Source: Spirochaetales bacterium
Lineage (GTDB): Bacteria; Spirochaetota; Spirochaetia; Sphaerochaetales; Sphaerochaetaceae
Assembly: GCA_017614375.1 (NCBI GenBank)
Contig: JAGABZ010000016.1
Location: forward strand, 59,643-123,642
DNA: 64,000 nucleotides
Direction of reading: 5' to 3'
Shown here in pieces: positions 17,928 through 26,432 of the stretch. A program made the position numbers and the translations under genes. Positions within the stretch are counted from its first letter, which is position 1; each line of letters starts with the position of its first letter. The notes under the pieces were generated by a model. That model searched no databases and was not told the origin of the DNA. It worked only from the letters and a program-made list of their open reading frames with translations.

Positions 17928-19493
17928 ATGAGTGTGATTAAACTGTCCGGAAGAATTGATTCAAACAACTCATCACGGATTGAGGCCGGTATTCTGGAAC
18001 AACTGGCCCTGACCGATGAGCCCGGAACAAAGGCCGTCGAACTGGATGCCGGAGAGCTTGAGTACATTTCCTCGGCAGGCCTGCGAGTGCTGCTGCGTAT
18101 ACGCAAGACTCATCCTGACATGGTTATCCGGAATGTAAGCACTGAGGTCTATGACATACTTGAGATGACCGGTTTCACCGAGATGATTAAGGTTGAGAAA
18201 GCCTACAGGGTTGTCTCCATCAAAGGCTGCGAGGAAATCGGCCGCGGCGCCAACGGGACAATCTACCGGATAGACGAGGACAATGTAGTCAAGGTTTACA
18301 ACAACGCAGATGCCCTGGAAGACATACAGCATGAGCGTGAGGTTGCCAAGCTTGCCCTGATTCTGGGTATTCCGACCGCGATTTCCTACGATGTAGTCAG
18401 AGTCGGTGACAGCTACGGTTCGGTGTTTGAACTGCTCAACGCGAGGTCGTTTTCCAAGATTCTTTCAACCGAGCCGGAAAAGATGGACTGGTGCGTAAAG
18501 GAGTATGTCGGACTTCTCAAGAAAATCCACGGCACAGTTGTTCCCGCCGGAAAACTGCCGGACATGAAGGAAACGGCTCTTTCCTGGGCTGGTTTCCTCC
18601 GTGATTATCTGCCTCAGGAGGCCGGAGCCAAGCTTGTGAGGCTGGTTGAGGAAATCCCGCACGACAACCACATGATTCACGGCGATTATCACACCAAGAA
18701 CGTGGAACTGCAGAACGACGAAGTCCTGCTTATCGATATGGATACCCTTTCGGTGGGTCATCCGGTATTTGAACTGGCCTTCATGTTCAATTCCTTCATC
18801 GGCTATTCGGAGTTTGATCATGAGATCATAAAGAAGTTCCAGGGTTTCGATTCGGAGACCGGAGCGACATTCTGGCGCAAATCCCTGGCGGCTTATCTAG
18901 GGACGGACTGCCAGACCAAAATCCGAGAGGTTGAGGACAAGGCCAGGATCCTGGGCTACACGCGCATGATCCGCCGTGCCATCCGGAAAAACGGACTCTC
19001 AACTGAATCCGGAAGGGCGGAGATTGAGTTCTGGAAAAGGGAACTGCTGGAACTTCTCGAAAAGACTGATACTCTGCTCTTCAGTTTCAACGAGCTTGAT
19101 ATTGAGGCCGTCGCGGAGAACCTTGCCGAGGTACAGTCTTTTGTTGACGGGATACTTGAGTCAATCGGCTGCCCGCCGAAGGCCCGGATGAACATCGATG
19201 TTGCGGTGGAAGAGATCTTTATCAATATCGCCAGTTATGCCTACGCGCCGGAGAAGGGAAAGGCCACAGTACGTGTCGAAGTATCCGAAGATCCCGTCAC
19301 TGTCACAATCACTTTTGTGGACCATGGCGTTCCGTATGATCCGCTGGCGAAGAAGGACCCGGATATCGGCCTGCCTGCAGACGAACGGGTGATAGGCGGC
19401 CTGGGTGTCTTCATGACAAAGAAAATGGTGGACGACATGTCGTATTTATATGATACCGGCCGGAATATCCTGACTCTGAGGAAAAAACTCTGA
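17928..19493 (+). CDS. Triple fusion: STAS - APH-like kinase - HATPase (RsbW-type)
   Basis: 521 residues with three domains. Residues 1-90: STAS domain, phospho-acceptor loop YISSAGLR with Ser49. Residues 95-370: aminoglycoside-phosphotransferase/choline-kinase-like fold with a glycine loop (IGRGANGTIYRID), VVKVY lysine strand, catalytic HGDYHTKN (251-258) and metal-binding IDMD (269-272). Residues 385-521: GHKL ATPase of the RsbW/SpoIIAB class with N box VEEIFINIA (Glu428, Asn433), G1 box DHGVP (465-469) and G2 box GGLGVF (490-495). It thus carries antagonist, a second kinase and anti-sigma-like kinase in one chain. The start lies one base after the phosphatase stop. The kinase domain resembles small-molecule kinases, so its substrate is open. 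Domains are clear; the biological output is inferred. Confidence 0.88.
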   Translation: MSVIKLSGRIDSNNSSRIEAGILEQLALTDEPGTKAVELDAGELEYISSAGLRVLLRIRKTHPDMVIRNVSTEVYDILEMTGFTEMIKVEKAYRVVSIKGCEEIGRGANGTIYRIDEDNVVKVYNNADALEDIQHEREVAKLALILGIPTAISYDVVRVGDSYGSVFELLNARSFSKILSTEPEKMDWCVKEYVGLLKKIHGTVVPAGKLPDMKETALSWAGFLRDYLPQEAGAKLVRLVEEIPHDNHMIHGDYHTKNVELQNDEVLLIDMDTLSVGHPVFELAFMFNSFIGYSEFDHEIIKKFQGFDSETGATFWRKSLAAYLGTDCQTKIREVEDKARILGYTRMIRRAIRKNGLSTESGRAEIEFWKRELLELLEKTDTLLFSFNELDIEAVAENLAEVQSFVDGILESIGCPPKARMNIDVAVEEIFINIASYAYAPEKGKATVRVEVSEDPVTVTITFVDHGVPYDPLAKKDPDIGLPADERVIGGLGVFMTKKMVDDMSYLYDTGRNILTLRKKL

Positions 19494-19494
19494 C

Positions 19495-20352
19495 ATGAAT
19501 CCGTCCCGGAAAGTTGATTTCCATATGCATTCGGTTGTCTCCGACGGCACGGACAGCCCCGCGGAACTGCTGGAAAAGGTCCGGCAGATTGGTTTGGACT
19601 GCTTCGCCCTCACCGATCATGACGATGTCAAAGGCTGCCGGATAATCCGCTCTCTTCTGCGGGAGGGAGATCCGCCCTTTATCCCCGGGGTGGAGTTCTC
19701 CTGCAAGGACGAGGAGGGTAAGTACCATATCCTCGGGTACGGATTCGATCCGCAATCAGAGCCGATTCGGGAAATGGTGGAAACATGCCACCGGTATCGT
19801 ATGGACAAGGTCAGGGGAAGACTTGAACTGCTCGGCAAAACCTTCGGGTTCACCTTTCCGGCGCAGGAGATTGAAAGTCTGCTTTCCCTGGACAACCCGG
19901 GAAAGCCCCATATCGGTAATCTCATGGTCAAATACGGGTATGCCGGCTCAAAGGAACAGGCCATCAAAGAGTACATCAATGAGGTGAGGTTCCCCGGAAA
20001 ACATGTCCGACCGGAGCATGCCATCAGCAGTATCATCGCCGGCGGAGGGATTCCGGTTCTGGCTCATCCGTCCTACGGAAGCGGGGATGAGCTGATTCTC
20101 GGAGATGAGATGAATGAAAGAATCCGCCGGCTCAAGGGCTTCGGGTTACGGGGATTGGAAGCCTTCTATTCGGGTTTCACACCCCAGATCAGGAACGAAA
20201 TCCTCAGCTTCGCAGACCGCTATGACATGCTTGTCACAGCCGGAAGCGACTACCACGGGACGAACAAGATGGTTGTTCTGGGTGATACCGGATTGTCGGA
20301 TTCCGCGGAACTGCCTGAGGGCCTGTGCCGCTTTCTTTCCGATTGTTTCTGA
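19495..20352 (+). CDS. PHP domain phosphoesterase (TrpH/YciV-like)
   Basis: 285 residues. The PHP metal-binding motifs are present: DFHMHSVVSDGTDSP (first), FALTDHDDVKGC (second), an H in HPSYG near residue 186, and DYHG near the C-terminus. Proteins of this type remove phosphate from 3',5'-nucleotide bisphosphates or act as 5'-3' exonucleases on short RNA in the cytoplasm. It starts one base after the stop of the triple-fusion gene, so it is the fourth gene of the signalling operon. Whether this reflects function (for example nucleotide signal turnover) or simple co-transcription cannot be told. Assignment to TrpH rather than histidinol phosphatase is by the short length and motif spacing. 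Confidence 0.85.
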   Translation: MNPSRKVDFHMHSVVSDGTDSPAELLEKVRQIGLDCFALTDHDDVKGCRIIRSLLREGDPPFIPGVEFSCKDEEGKYHILGYGFDPQSEPIREMVETCHRYRMDKVRGRLELLGKTFGFTFPAQEIESLLSLDNPGKPHIGNLMVKYGYAGSKEQAIKEYINEVRFPGKHVRPEHAISSIIAGGGIPVLAHPSYGSGDELILGDEMNERIRRLKGFGLRGLEAFYSGFTPQIRNEILSFADRYDMLVTAGSDYHGTNKMVVLGDTGLSDSAELPEGLCRFLSDCF

Positions 20353-20371
20353 GCGGATAGTCCCTTATAAT
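20343..20371 (+). promoter_or_regulatory. Putative leaderless promoter of the patatin gene
   Basis: TTGTTT (20343-20348), 17-base spacer, consensus TATAAT (20366-20371), then eight bases to the ATG at 20380 with no Shine-Dalgarno sequence. It overlaps the 3' end of the PHP gene. Confidence 0.6.
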
Positions 20372-20379
20372 CCCGGAAT

Positions 20380-22551
20380 ATGAGAAAACTGCTTGCAATA
20401 CTTGTACTGTTTCTGTTCGTTCTGATTCCTGTTTTCGCTGAAGACCCCGGGACCTCCGGGACTGCGGTTTCAGAAACCCCGGACCGGCCATCCGTAGCGT
20501 TGGTGCTTTCCGGCGGCGGGGCCAAGGGAATTGCCCACATCTCCATCATCGAGGCTCTCGAACGTTACGGGATTCCGATTGACAAGGTATACGGAACCAG
20601 CATGGGAGCTCTGATAGGAGGGCTCTACGCGGCGGGTCTCTCCCCGGGAGAGATGAAGGAAATCGTCCTCGGAAACGACCTCACCCAGCTTTTCACCGTT
20701 TTCGACTCGGCAGGTTACACGGAGGTGTTGGAAGCCTTTGACTACAATTCCAACAATGTCCTGTCCCTGTCTCTCGGGCAGGGAATCGGCGGGGTCAACG
20801 GCTTTATAGACGATTATCTTGTGCTGAACTTCTTCAACAAGTACATCGGAAACGTACCGGACAATCTGAATTTCGACACGGATCTGGTTGTTCCGTTCGA
20901 GTGCAACGCGGCGGACATGCTCACCGGTGAGGAAGTGATTTTCAGCGAGGGGTCGCTTATAACGGCAATGCGTTCCAGCATGAGTCTCCCGCTGATTTTC
21001 GAGCCGGTGATTCTTGAAGACGGTTCGGTTTACATGGACGGCGGAATTGTCAGCAACTACATAGTCCACAGGGCTGTTGAAGAGGGCTATGACATCATAA
21101 TCGTGGTCACCCTGAATGCCTACGGAAAGAACAAGTACACAGCCGAAAACTATCAGTCCCTTTCCGGAACGGCCGGAAGCACCCTCCAGACGGTGCTGAA
21201 CAACGTTTCAAAGGGGGAAGTGGAACAGGCCGACTACTGGTTCTCCCCGGATCTGTCCGGTTTCAACACGCTCAGCTTCGGTGACGCGGAAGGAATTCTG
21301 GCAAGGGGTGACAAAGAAGTCGAGGAACAGCAGGCCAAACTGCAGGAGATAGCAACGCTCTTTTCCGAAGAACAGAAGCAATACAAGGATCCCGACAGGG
21401 TCGGTGAGTACCACACTAAGTTCCCGGAGAGGTCCGTGAAGGAACATCTCTCTACAAGGGATCAGCGGCACGAGGATCTTCTGGGCAGAACCAGAATTTC
21501 CCTGGGCCTCTACGGATCAGGCGGTTACTGTTTCTATTTCCAGCCGGACGAGGAAGGCATGCGGCCGGACAAGGAAAGAGTACTCTTTCCCGTCCTGAGC
21601 CTCAGAAGCTTTATCAAGGATATCGGGGGAAGCCCTTTAAGTTTTGACATCAGGCTGAAACTTGCCCTGAGCCGGACGACAGATTTCTCCGTAATGAGTC
21701 TGCTCAGGCTTACACCTGACAAGGGCGAGAGACTCTATGGTCTTGCCAGACTCAGAACGGAGGTCGGGTCGAGGACTTTCTACACGGACAAGAGCGGGAT
21801 TGCCAGCATCAACACGATAGAAAACCTTGCCGGTCTGGATCTGGGGTTCCTGCTTACAAATGAGAAAGACCACAACCTGAAGCTGTTCTTCACGGCAGAC
21901 AACGTATGGGATGAATCAAATGCCGAGTTTGCGGGAGCAGGGGACAACTACGCGTTCGTCCCGTCCGCTTCGGTTGAGTTTGTCTGGTATCCGGACTACC
22001 GGAACGGATTCTTCTCCAAGACCGGAGGCAGATTCGACCTGTTGGCAAAGGTCGGATACAACACGAAAACCGCCTATGGGCCTCAGAATACCAAATGGTT
22101 CTACAACCTGGGCGCCGCAGGGGAATTCAACATCATGCTGGCCGACAGGGTTTCGCTCTGGTTTGATTCGACCGCATACGCGGCGCGCGGTCATAACGCA
22201 CTCCGTTCGTCATTTGAGATTTACGGCGGATGGGACGGGATGCCGGGTTATTCGGTCCTGTCACGGTACGGGGAGTTCGTGAACGCCGGGGTGGGGCTGC
22301 AGGTCGCACTCAAGCCGGGTTTCATCTCAAGGTTCTTTTCCGTGCTGGGGCGGGTGGGCATCAGATCCGATGTCTTTTACGGCTGGTACAACAATAAACA
22401 GTTTGAGTCCATGGTTCCGTTCTCTGGCCTGAAAACAGTGGACTTCGGCATCTCGGTCGGCTACGGGGTGAGCACTCCTGTCGGAGACCTGCTGTTCGGA
22501 GTGGGCTTCAACAACCAGATGCAGCTGGCGCTATATGTGGAGATGACATAA
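20380..22551 (+). CDS. Patatin-like phospholipase with C-terminal outer-membrane barrel
   Basis: 723 residues. A Sec signal peptide (1-20, ending VFAED) precedes a patatin domain: oxyanion glycines SGGGAKG (44-50), nucleophile Ser74 in GTSMG, and DGG with catalytic Asp220. After a charged linker (about 310-365) the last 350 residues alternate polar and hydrophobic residues with many aromatic strand ends and finish in 'QLALYVEMT', as expected for a beta-barrel of the BamA/Omp85 surface-antigen type. This is the layout of type Vd patatin autotransporters such as PlpD, except that I see no clear POTRA domain in the linker. The product should be an outer-membrane lipase or phospholipase A exposed or released at the surface. 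It is followed by a convergent terminator. Confidence 0.85.
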   Translation: MRKLLAILVLFLFVLIPVFAEDPGTSGTAVSETPDRPSVALVLSGGGAKGIAHISIIEALERYGIPIDKVYGTSMGALIGGLYAAGLSPGEMKEIVLGNDLTQLFTVFDSAGYTEVLEAFDYNSNNVLSLSLGQGIGGVNGFIDDYLVLNFFNKYIGNVPDNLNFDTDLVVPFECNAADMLTGEEVIFSEGSLITAMRSSMSLPLIFEPVILEDGSVYMDGGIVSNYIVHRAVEEGYDIIIVVTLNAYGKNKYTAENYQSLSGTAGSTLQTVLNNVSKGEVEQADYWFSPDLSGFNTLSFGDAEGILARGDKEVEEQQAKLQEIATLFSEEQKQYKDPDRVGEYHTKFPERSVKEHLSTRDQRHEDLLGRTRISLGLYGSGGYCFYFQPDEEGMRPDKERVLFPVLSLRSFIKDIGGSPLSFDIRLKLALSRTTDFSVMSLLRLTPDKGERLYGLARLRTEVGSRTFYTDKSGIASINTIENLAGLDLGFLLTNEKDHNLKLFFTADNVWDESNAEFAGAGDNYAFVPSASVEFVWYPDYRNGFFSKTGGRFDLLAKVGYNTKTAYGPQNTKWFYNLGAAGEFNIMLADRVSLWFDSTAYAARGHNALRSSFEIYGGWDGMPGYSVLSRYGEFVNAGVGLQVALKPGFISRFFSVLGRVGIRSDVFYGWYNNKQFESMVPFSGLKTVDFGISVGYGVSTPVGDLLFGVGFNNQMQLALYVEMT

Positions 22552-22578
22552 AAAACGGTCCGGGTTCGCCCCGGACCG
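22551..22578 (-). terminator. Terminator for the minus-strand barrel gene
   Basis: 9-bp stem CGGTCCGGG / CCCGGACCG with 5-base loop; on the minus strand it is followed by TTTTT. It separates two convergent genes and may hinder plus-strand readthrough too. Confidence 0.75.
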
Positions 22579-22607
22579 CCTGTGTCCTCCCATACTCTCG
22601 GAACTGA

Positions 22608-23300
22608 TCAGAAAGTCTTCATGAAGGAGATTTTCGGCATGATTCTGTAGCCGAAGAAACTCTTCGACTCGGAATAACTTTCGTAATTGTCCTTTGTTCC
22701 GGTCCAGCTGGTTGTCTCTTTGGTGACGAAGTTGATGAACATGGCGCTTGCCTTCGCTCCGGCTGACAGGGCGTATCCGCTGCCGAGGTTGAACTTCGCG
22801 GCGATTTCGGCACCGACGCCCAGCTCAATGTGCGAGATTGTGACTTTGCCGGGGCCGTCAACCGGATCATAATACCTGTACTCTTCATCCAGATAAGCAA
22901 TATCAAGACCCGCTCCGAAGAGGAGGGAAAGATTATCGGAAACATCAAATCTGTGACTGAGTCCGAGGGTGGCCCCGAAGAGAAGAGGAAGAGTGTCATC
23001 GGATGAGATGTTCTGTCCGTCCATCTCGCTGGTGGTGTTCATCTGAAGAATCATATTCAGATCGATGTAGATTCCGAGAGAGGCATCCTTCGCGAAAGAA
23101 AAATCGTTGACTGAAATCAGAATCGGATTGTCTTTGTCGATGCGGGTGCTTCCGGATTCATATCCGAATCTCTCATACGACCAGCCCCCGCCCAGACCGA
23201 AGCCGCAGAAACTGACAAAACCGTCATCAGCCAAGTCGCCGGCGAAAACGAAAGCCGACGCAATAAGCAGAACAACAAGAACTGAAACAAACTTTTTCAT
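22608..23300 (-). CDS. Predicted outer-membrane beta-barrel protein
   Basis: 230 residues from the ATG at 23300, which follows a strong AAAGGAG site; an upstream in-frame ATG would add an unlikely leader. The signal peptide MKKFVSVLVVLLIASAFVFAG is clear. The mature part shows alternating strands, many glycines (CGFGLGGGWSYERFGYES) and tyrosines, and ends in a strand closing with aromatic FMKTF, the usual C-terminal signal for barrel assembly. No enzyme motif is visible. It resembles small porin-like or OmpA-barrel-like proteins of Treponema/Sphaerochaeta in style, but I do not recognise the family. It has its own promoter and terminator, so it is monocistronic. Confidence 0.8.
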   Translation of the reverse strand: MKKFVSVLVVLLIASAFVFAGDLADDGFVSFCGFGLGGGWSYERFGYESGSTRIDKDNPILISVNDFSFAKDASLGIYIDLNMILQMNTTSEMDGQNISSDDTLPLLFGATLGLSHRFDVSDNLSLLFGAGLDIAYLDEEYRYYDPVDGPGKVTISHIELGVGAEIAAKFNLGSGYALSAGAKASAMFINFVTKETTSWTGTKDNYESYSESKSFFGYRIMPKISFMKTF

Positions 23301-23322
23301 GGGAAAACTCCTTTGCTGTATT

Positions 23323-23350
23323 TCTATACTCGGACCGAGACAACGGTCAA
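23323..23350 (-). promoter_or_regulatory. Promoter of the minus-strand barrel gene
   Basis: On the minus strand TTGACC (23350-23345), 16-base spacer, TATAGA (23328-23323), 22 bases before the start codon. Confidence 0.6.
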
Positions 23351-23388
23351 GCGTTATCATAGCCGCACGGTTGAATAAATGATTATTC

Positions 23389-24027
23389 TCAGAGGTTGCT
23401 GAATACGGCCACGAAATCCGCGCTGACATCCAGAAGTACTGTTATTTGGGCATCTGTCGAATAATCCTCGCCGTTTTTCGTCCATTTCACAAATTCCCAG
23501 CCTTCCTGGGGCCACGCGAGAAATGTATGAACCGCCGGCTCCGCCAGACCGATGTATGCGGACTGGTAGGGGTGCTCCGGATCAATTTCAGGAGCGTTCG
23601 CGCCCTCGGTCCAATCGATGTTTCCCGAACCTTCGGTGTTGATTGTAACAACAATCGTCGCAACCGAGGTCTCCACGGGTGTGAGATGGAAGGTTCTGCC
23701 GCCGGTCTCAAGTTTCAGACCGGTCTCCTCGGCAGTCAGCGTAACGTCCAGGGGTGCTTTGCTGCCCAAGGTGGAAAGAGTGCCCCGCAGAGAGTTCCCT
23801 TTCCGGGGGAGTGTGCCGCCCCATGAATCTTCAATCAGGTCTTCACCCAGAAGAAGACCCACGTACCAGCCCGGTTCGTCGATGTCATCCATCCAGGTGA
23901 CGGAAACGAGGTTCCCGTCCCCATCCCCGAAATAGCCCACGGCTGACCAGTCCTGCTTTTTGGCCGTACAGGCAACCAGTGAAACGATCAGAAGGACCGC
24001 AACAAACGGGAAAAGGGTTTTCTTCAT
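23389..24027 (-). CDS. Lipoprotein with a C-terminal InlB-B-repeat-like domain
   Basis: 212 residues from the ATG at 24027, after a GGAG site. The signal peptide ends in a lipobox (IVSLVAC, Cys20). The central part is a small beta-rich domain without known motif (SAVGYFGDGDGNLVSVTW). The last 75 residues look like a divergent InlB B-repeat: a glycine-rich strand, a 'F..W..eGweFvkWtkNGedys' core, and a final 'DVSADFVAVF' strand. Such repeats occur in surface proteins with adhesive or structural roles. The function is unknown. It is probably exposed in the periplasm or on the surface. Confidence 0.75.
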   Translation of the reverse strand: MKKTLFPFVAVLLIVSLVACTAKKQDWSAVGYFGDGDGNLVSVTWMDDIDEPGWYVGLLLGEDLIEDSWGGTLPRKGNSLRGTLSTLGSKAPLDVTLTAEETGLKLETGGRTFHLTPVETSVATIVVTINTEGSGNIDWTEGANAPEIDPEHPYQSAYIGLAEPAVHTFLAWPQEGWEFVKWTKNGEDYSTDAQITVLLDVSADFVAVFSNL

Positions 24028-24055
24028 CTTAATATCTCCATTGGCATTGTTCACA

Positions 24056-24084
24056 AGCATAAACATTAAGGTGGATGATTTCAA
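24056..24084 (-). promoter_or_regulatory. Promoter of the minus-strand lipoprotein gene
   Basis: On the minus strand TTGAAA (24084-24079), 17-base spacer, TATGCT (24061-24056), about 28 bases before the start codon. Confidence 0.55.
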
Positions 24085-24175
24085 CCGGAGTACGGACAGA
24101 GCGTTGAATAACAAGGCGTGACTGTCGAAAACCTGTTTTTTCATTGCTTTTCCCCCCACAAGGAAAGGCTTTCCG

Positions 24176-24184
24176 TGCTATTAT
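24176..24184 (+). promoter_or_regulatory. Extended -10 promoter of the plus-strand lipoprotein operon
   Basis: TGCTATTAT, a TGn extension with a near-consensus -10, 21 bases before the ATG at 24206. It is divergent from the minus-strand lipoprotein promoter. Confidence 0.55.
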
Positions 24185-24205
24185 CCTCATAAAAGGAAGA
24201 ACAGA

Positions 24206-25216
24206 ATGATCAGAAACAGGCTGTGTATCGTTTTAACTTTGATTCTCCTGGCGGCTCTGCTGGCCGGTTGCAGCGCGGACGCGCTTCAGAAGAGCAGCGG
24301 GAGCATGGAGAGTCTCGGAAATGCCGGATTCGGAACTGCGGGCGGAGCCCTGGTTGACGAGTCCGCCGTACTGGTCGGCAGGTTCATCGCGGACTACGAG
24401 GAATGCTTTACATGGGAAGACCCGCCCTACAGTAGTGAGAACGGCAAAGCCGGCAGCGTTCTGTTCAAAGACAGCGCGGACTTCAAGGGAGAGGATGCGG
24501 CGAGAAGAATTGCCGCGTCCCTGGTCAAGTCCATCCGGAAAGCCGTGCAAACCAAGGCTTCGGACGAGGCCCTAAGACAGGCCATCTCGGCAAAGTACCC
24601 GGAGACGGGAAAGTCTTACGATGAAACATACGGGGTGACGTACCGGAAGTTCGGAGAGGCCCTTGAAGGCTCTGTTTTCGGTTCCAATTTCCTGTCGACC
24701 CTTTCCCTGCTTCCCCTCATGTATCCTGACATGCAGCTGGACCCGCAGGTCATGGAGAAAGTGAGAAACTACGAGGTTCCCATCCCCCTGCAGGCCTATG
24801 ATCTGATTCCTATGCTTACCAAGGCGATGACTCTTGTGCTGACCAACATGGATCTGATTACGTTCATCAAAAACCAGGAAAGCTCCGGGCAGCCCGGCGC
24901 AAGCGCCTTTGACATCACCGAACTGGCCTATATCACCGAGGGTATTGCCGCCCACACCGGAGACAGAACCTACCAGACCGTCGGTGACAAGATGACAGTC
25001 TGTCTGCTGAACGACATCATAGATGTTTTCGCTTCCGTCCTGAAAACTTACAATGAAACACATACGGATTATGAGGAGCTCGGTTTCGAATGGGTTCTCA
25101 AGGCCTGTCCGGACCAGATTGACAGGGCGGTCTCAGACCTGAACACAATCGCGTACATCAACGGGATTCATATCGACATTGCGGGGCTGATCGGCACCTA
25201 TGTGTCGCGTATCTGA
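24206..25216 (+). CDS. Uncharacterised lipoprotein
   Basis: 336 residues. The signal peptide has a textbook lipobox (LLAGC, Cys22); AAGGAAG precedes the ATG. The rest is mostly helical and acidic, with repeated hydrophobic helices such as LSLLPLMYP and MLTKAMTLVLTNMDLITF, and no catalytic motif. I do not recognise the family. The next gene, an apparent outer-membrane barrel, starts 11 bases after its stop and probably shares its transcript, so this may be a periplasmic partner of that barrel. Confidence 0.75.
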   Translation: MIRNRLCIVLTLILLAALLAGCSADALQKSSGSMESLGNAGFGTAGGALVDESAVLVGRFIADYEECFTWEDPPYSSENGKAGSVLFKDSADFKGEDAARRIAASLVKSIRKAVQTKASDEALRQAISAKYPETGKSYDETYGVTYRKFGEALEGSVFGSNFLSTLSLLPLMYPDMQLDPQVMEKVRNYEVPIPLQAYDLIPMLTKAMTLVLTNMDLITFIKNQESSGQPGASAFDITELAYITEGIAAHTGDRTYQTVGDKMTVCLLNDIIDVFASVLKTYNETHTDYEELGFEWVLKACPDQIDRAVSDLNTIAYINGIHIDIAGLIGTYVSRI

Positions 25217-25226
25217 GGAGGGCGCT

Positions 25227-26432
25227 ATGAAAAAAGCTTTGATCATTGTATTCCTGGTCATTTCCGCGTCCCTGTTGCTCGCGGCCGAGGGGGACGGTTT
25301 ATACACTGGGGTTACGGACAATGCCTTCGGCCCTGTCTCTTCGTGCAGGGAAGACCTGAATTACATCCTGTTCTCAAACGCTGCCGGCCTGGCCGGAGGC
25401 AGATTCCGGATTCAGGTGCCCTGTTTTGAGTCTTCGTCATACAATGTCGCGGAGGCGCTGAAGGACCGCGGGGTTGCCGAAGCCCTGTCGGGAATCACGC
25501 AATTCCGATTCAACAAGGAGAATTGGATTACATATCTGCTGGGTCTGGTAATGGCGACAGGCGGCGGGTACAACGAGGTGGTATCGGTGGATCTGGGGCT
25601 GGGTGCGCAGAAGGACCATCTGGCTGTCGGACTCAACACCCGGATGACGGTGAAGTCCATGCCGGCAATCGATGATGACGGCAACCTTACGGAACCGGAA
25701 TCGGCACTCGGAAACGGCTACGTGCCGGAAATGGATTCGGCGCTCACCGTCGCGTACGGGCTCCGGATTCTGGATACCGATGTCCTCACCCTCGATGCCG
25801 GAGTATCTGTCCGCTTCGCTCAGAAGGTGTACATGCTTCAGATGAACACCGACAGGATTTCGGATCTGATCAGCGGAGACAGGTCTTTCGACAATCTGGC
25901 GGCACGCTCGGGGTTCGCTTTCCCGGTTGATCTGGGCCTGACGCTGGGACTGTCGGGCGGAACGTTGCAGGTTCAGGCCATGGCCGACAACCTCAACGGC
26001 TTCTATTACATGAAGAACTACGAGAACAGTAAAAAGGCCCTGACTTTCTCGGATGGCACGGATCCCTACATCATGTACACACCGTTCTCCATCAATCTCG
26101 GAGTTTCATACAGTCCGCGGTTTGGCATGGTGAATCCTTCGGTATCGCTGTTCTTTTCGGGCATCAACCTGTATCTGAAAAACGCCAGGGAGGCTTTGGA
26201 TCCGGGGCGCGAGGTCTTCAGATATCTGGACGCGGGTTTTGTCCTTAGCGTCTTGGACATTCTCCGGCTGAGGGTGTCGTACAGATACGGATATCCCGAG
26301 TTCGCCGTCGGAGTGAGCGCTCTGGGCAATCTGGTTGAGCTCTCATACGGTTTTCAGGAGGCCGGTTCGGAATACGGAATCAAGCCGGTGGACAGGCTGA
26401 CAATAAGGTTCGGGCTGGGGTTTGAGGAATAG
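25227..26432 (+). CDS. Predicted outer-membrane barrel/transport protein
   Basis: 401 residues from the ATG at 25227, preceded by GAGGAGGG. Signal peptide MKKALIIVFLVISASLLLAAEG. The mature chain begins TGVTDNAFGPVSSCREDLNYILFSNAAGLA, a pattern like that of FadL/PorV-type or DUF5723 barrels where early residues say 'N..aa..Npagla'. Alternating strands continue to a C-terminus in 'RLTIRFGLGFEE'. Substrate and family are unsettled. It is in an operon with the upstream lipoprotein. The stop is followed at once, in the same frame, by a fragment of an unrelated regulator. Confidence 0.75.
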   Translation: MKKALIIVFLVISASLLLAAEGDGLYTGVTDNAFGPVSSCREDLNYILFSNAAGLAGGRFRIQVPCFESSSYNVAEALKDRGVAEALSGITQFRFNKENWITYLLGLVMATGGGYNEVVSVDLGLGAQKDHLAVGLNTRMTVKSMPAIDDDGNLTEPESALGNGYVPEMDSALTVAYGLRILDTDVLTLDAGVSVRFAQKVYMLQMNTDRISDLISGDRSFDNLAARSGFAFPVDLGLTLGLSGGTLQVQAMADNLNGFYYMKNYENSKKALTFSDGTDPYIMYTPFSINLGVSYSPRFGMVNPSVSLFFSGINLYLKNAREALDPGREVFRYLDAGFVLSVLDILRLRVSYRYGYPEFAVGVSALGNLVELSYGFQEAGSEYGIKPVDRLTIRFGLGFEE

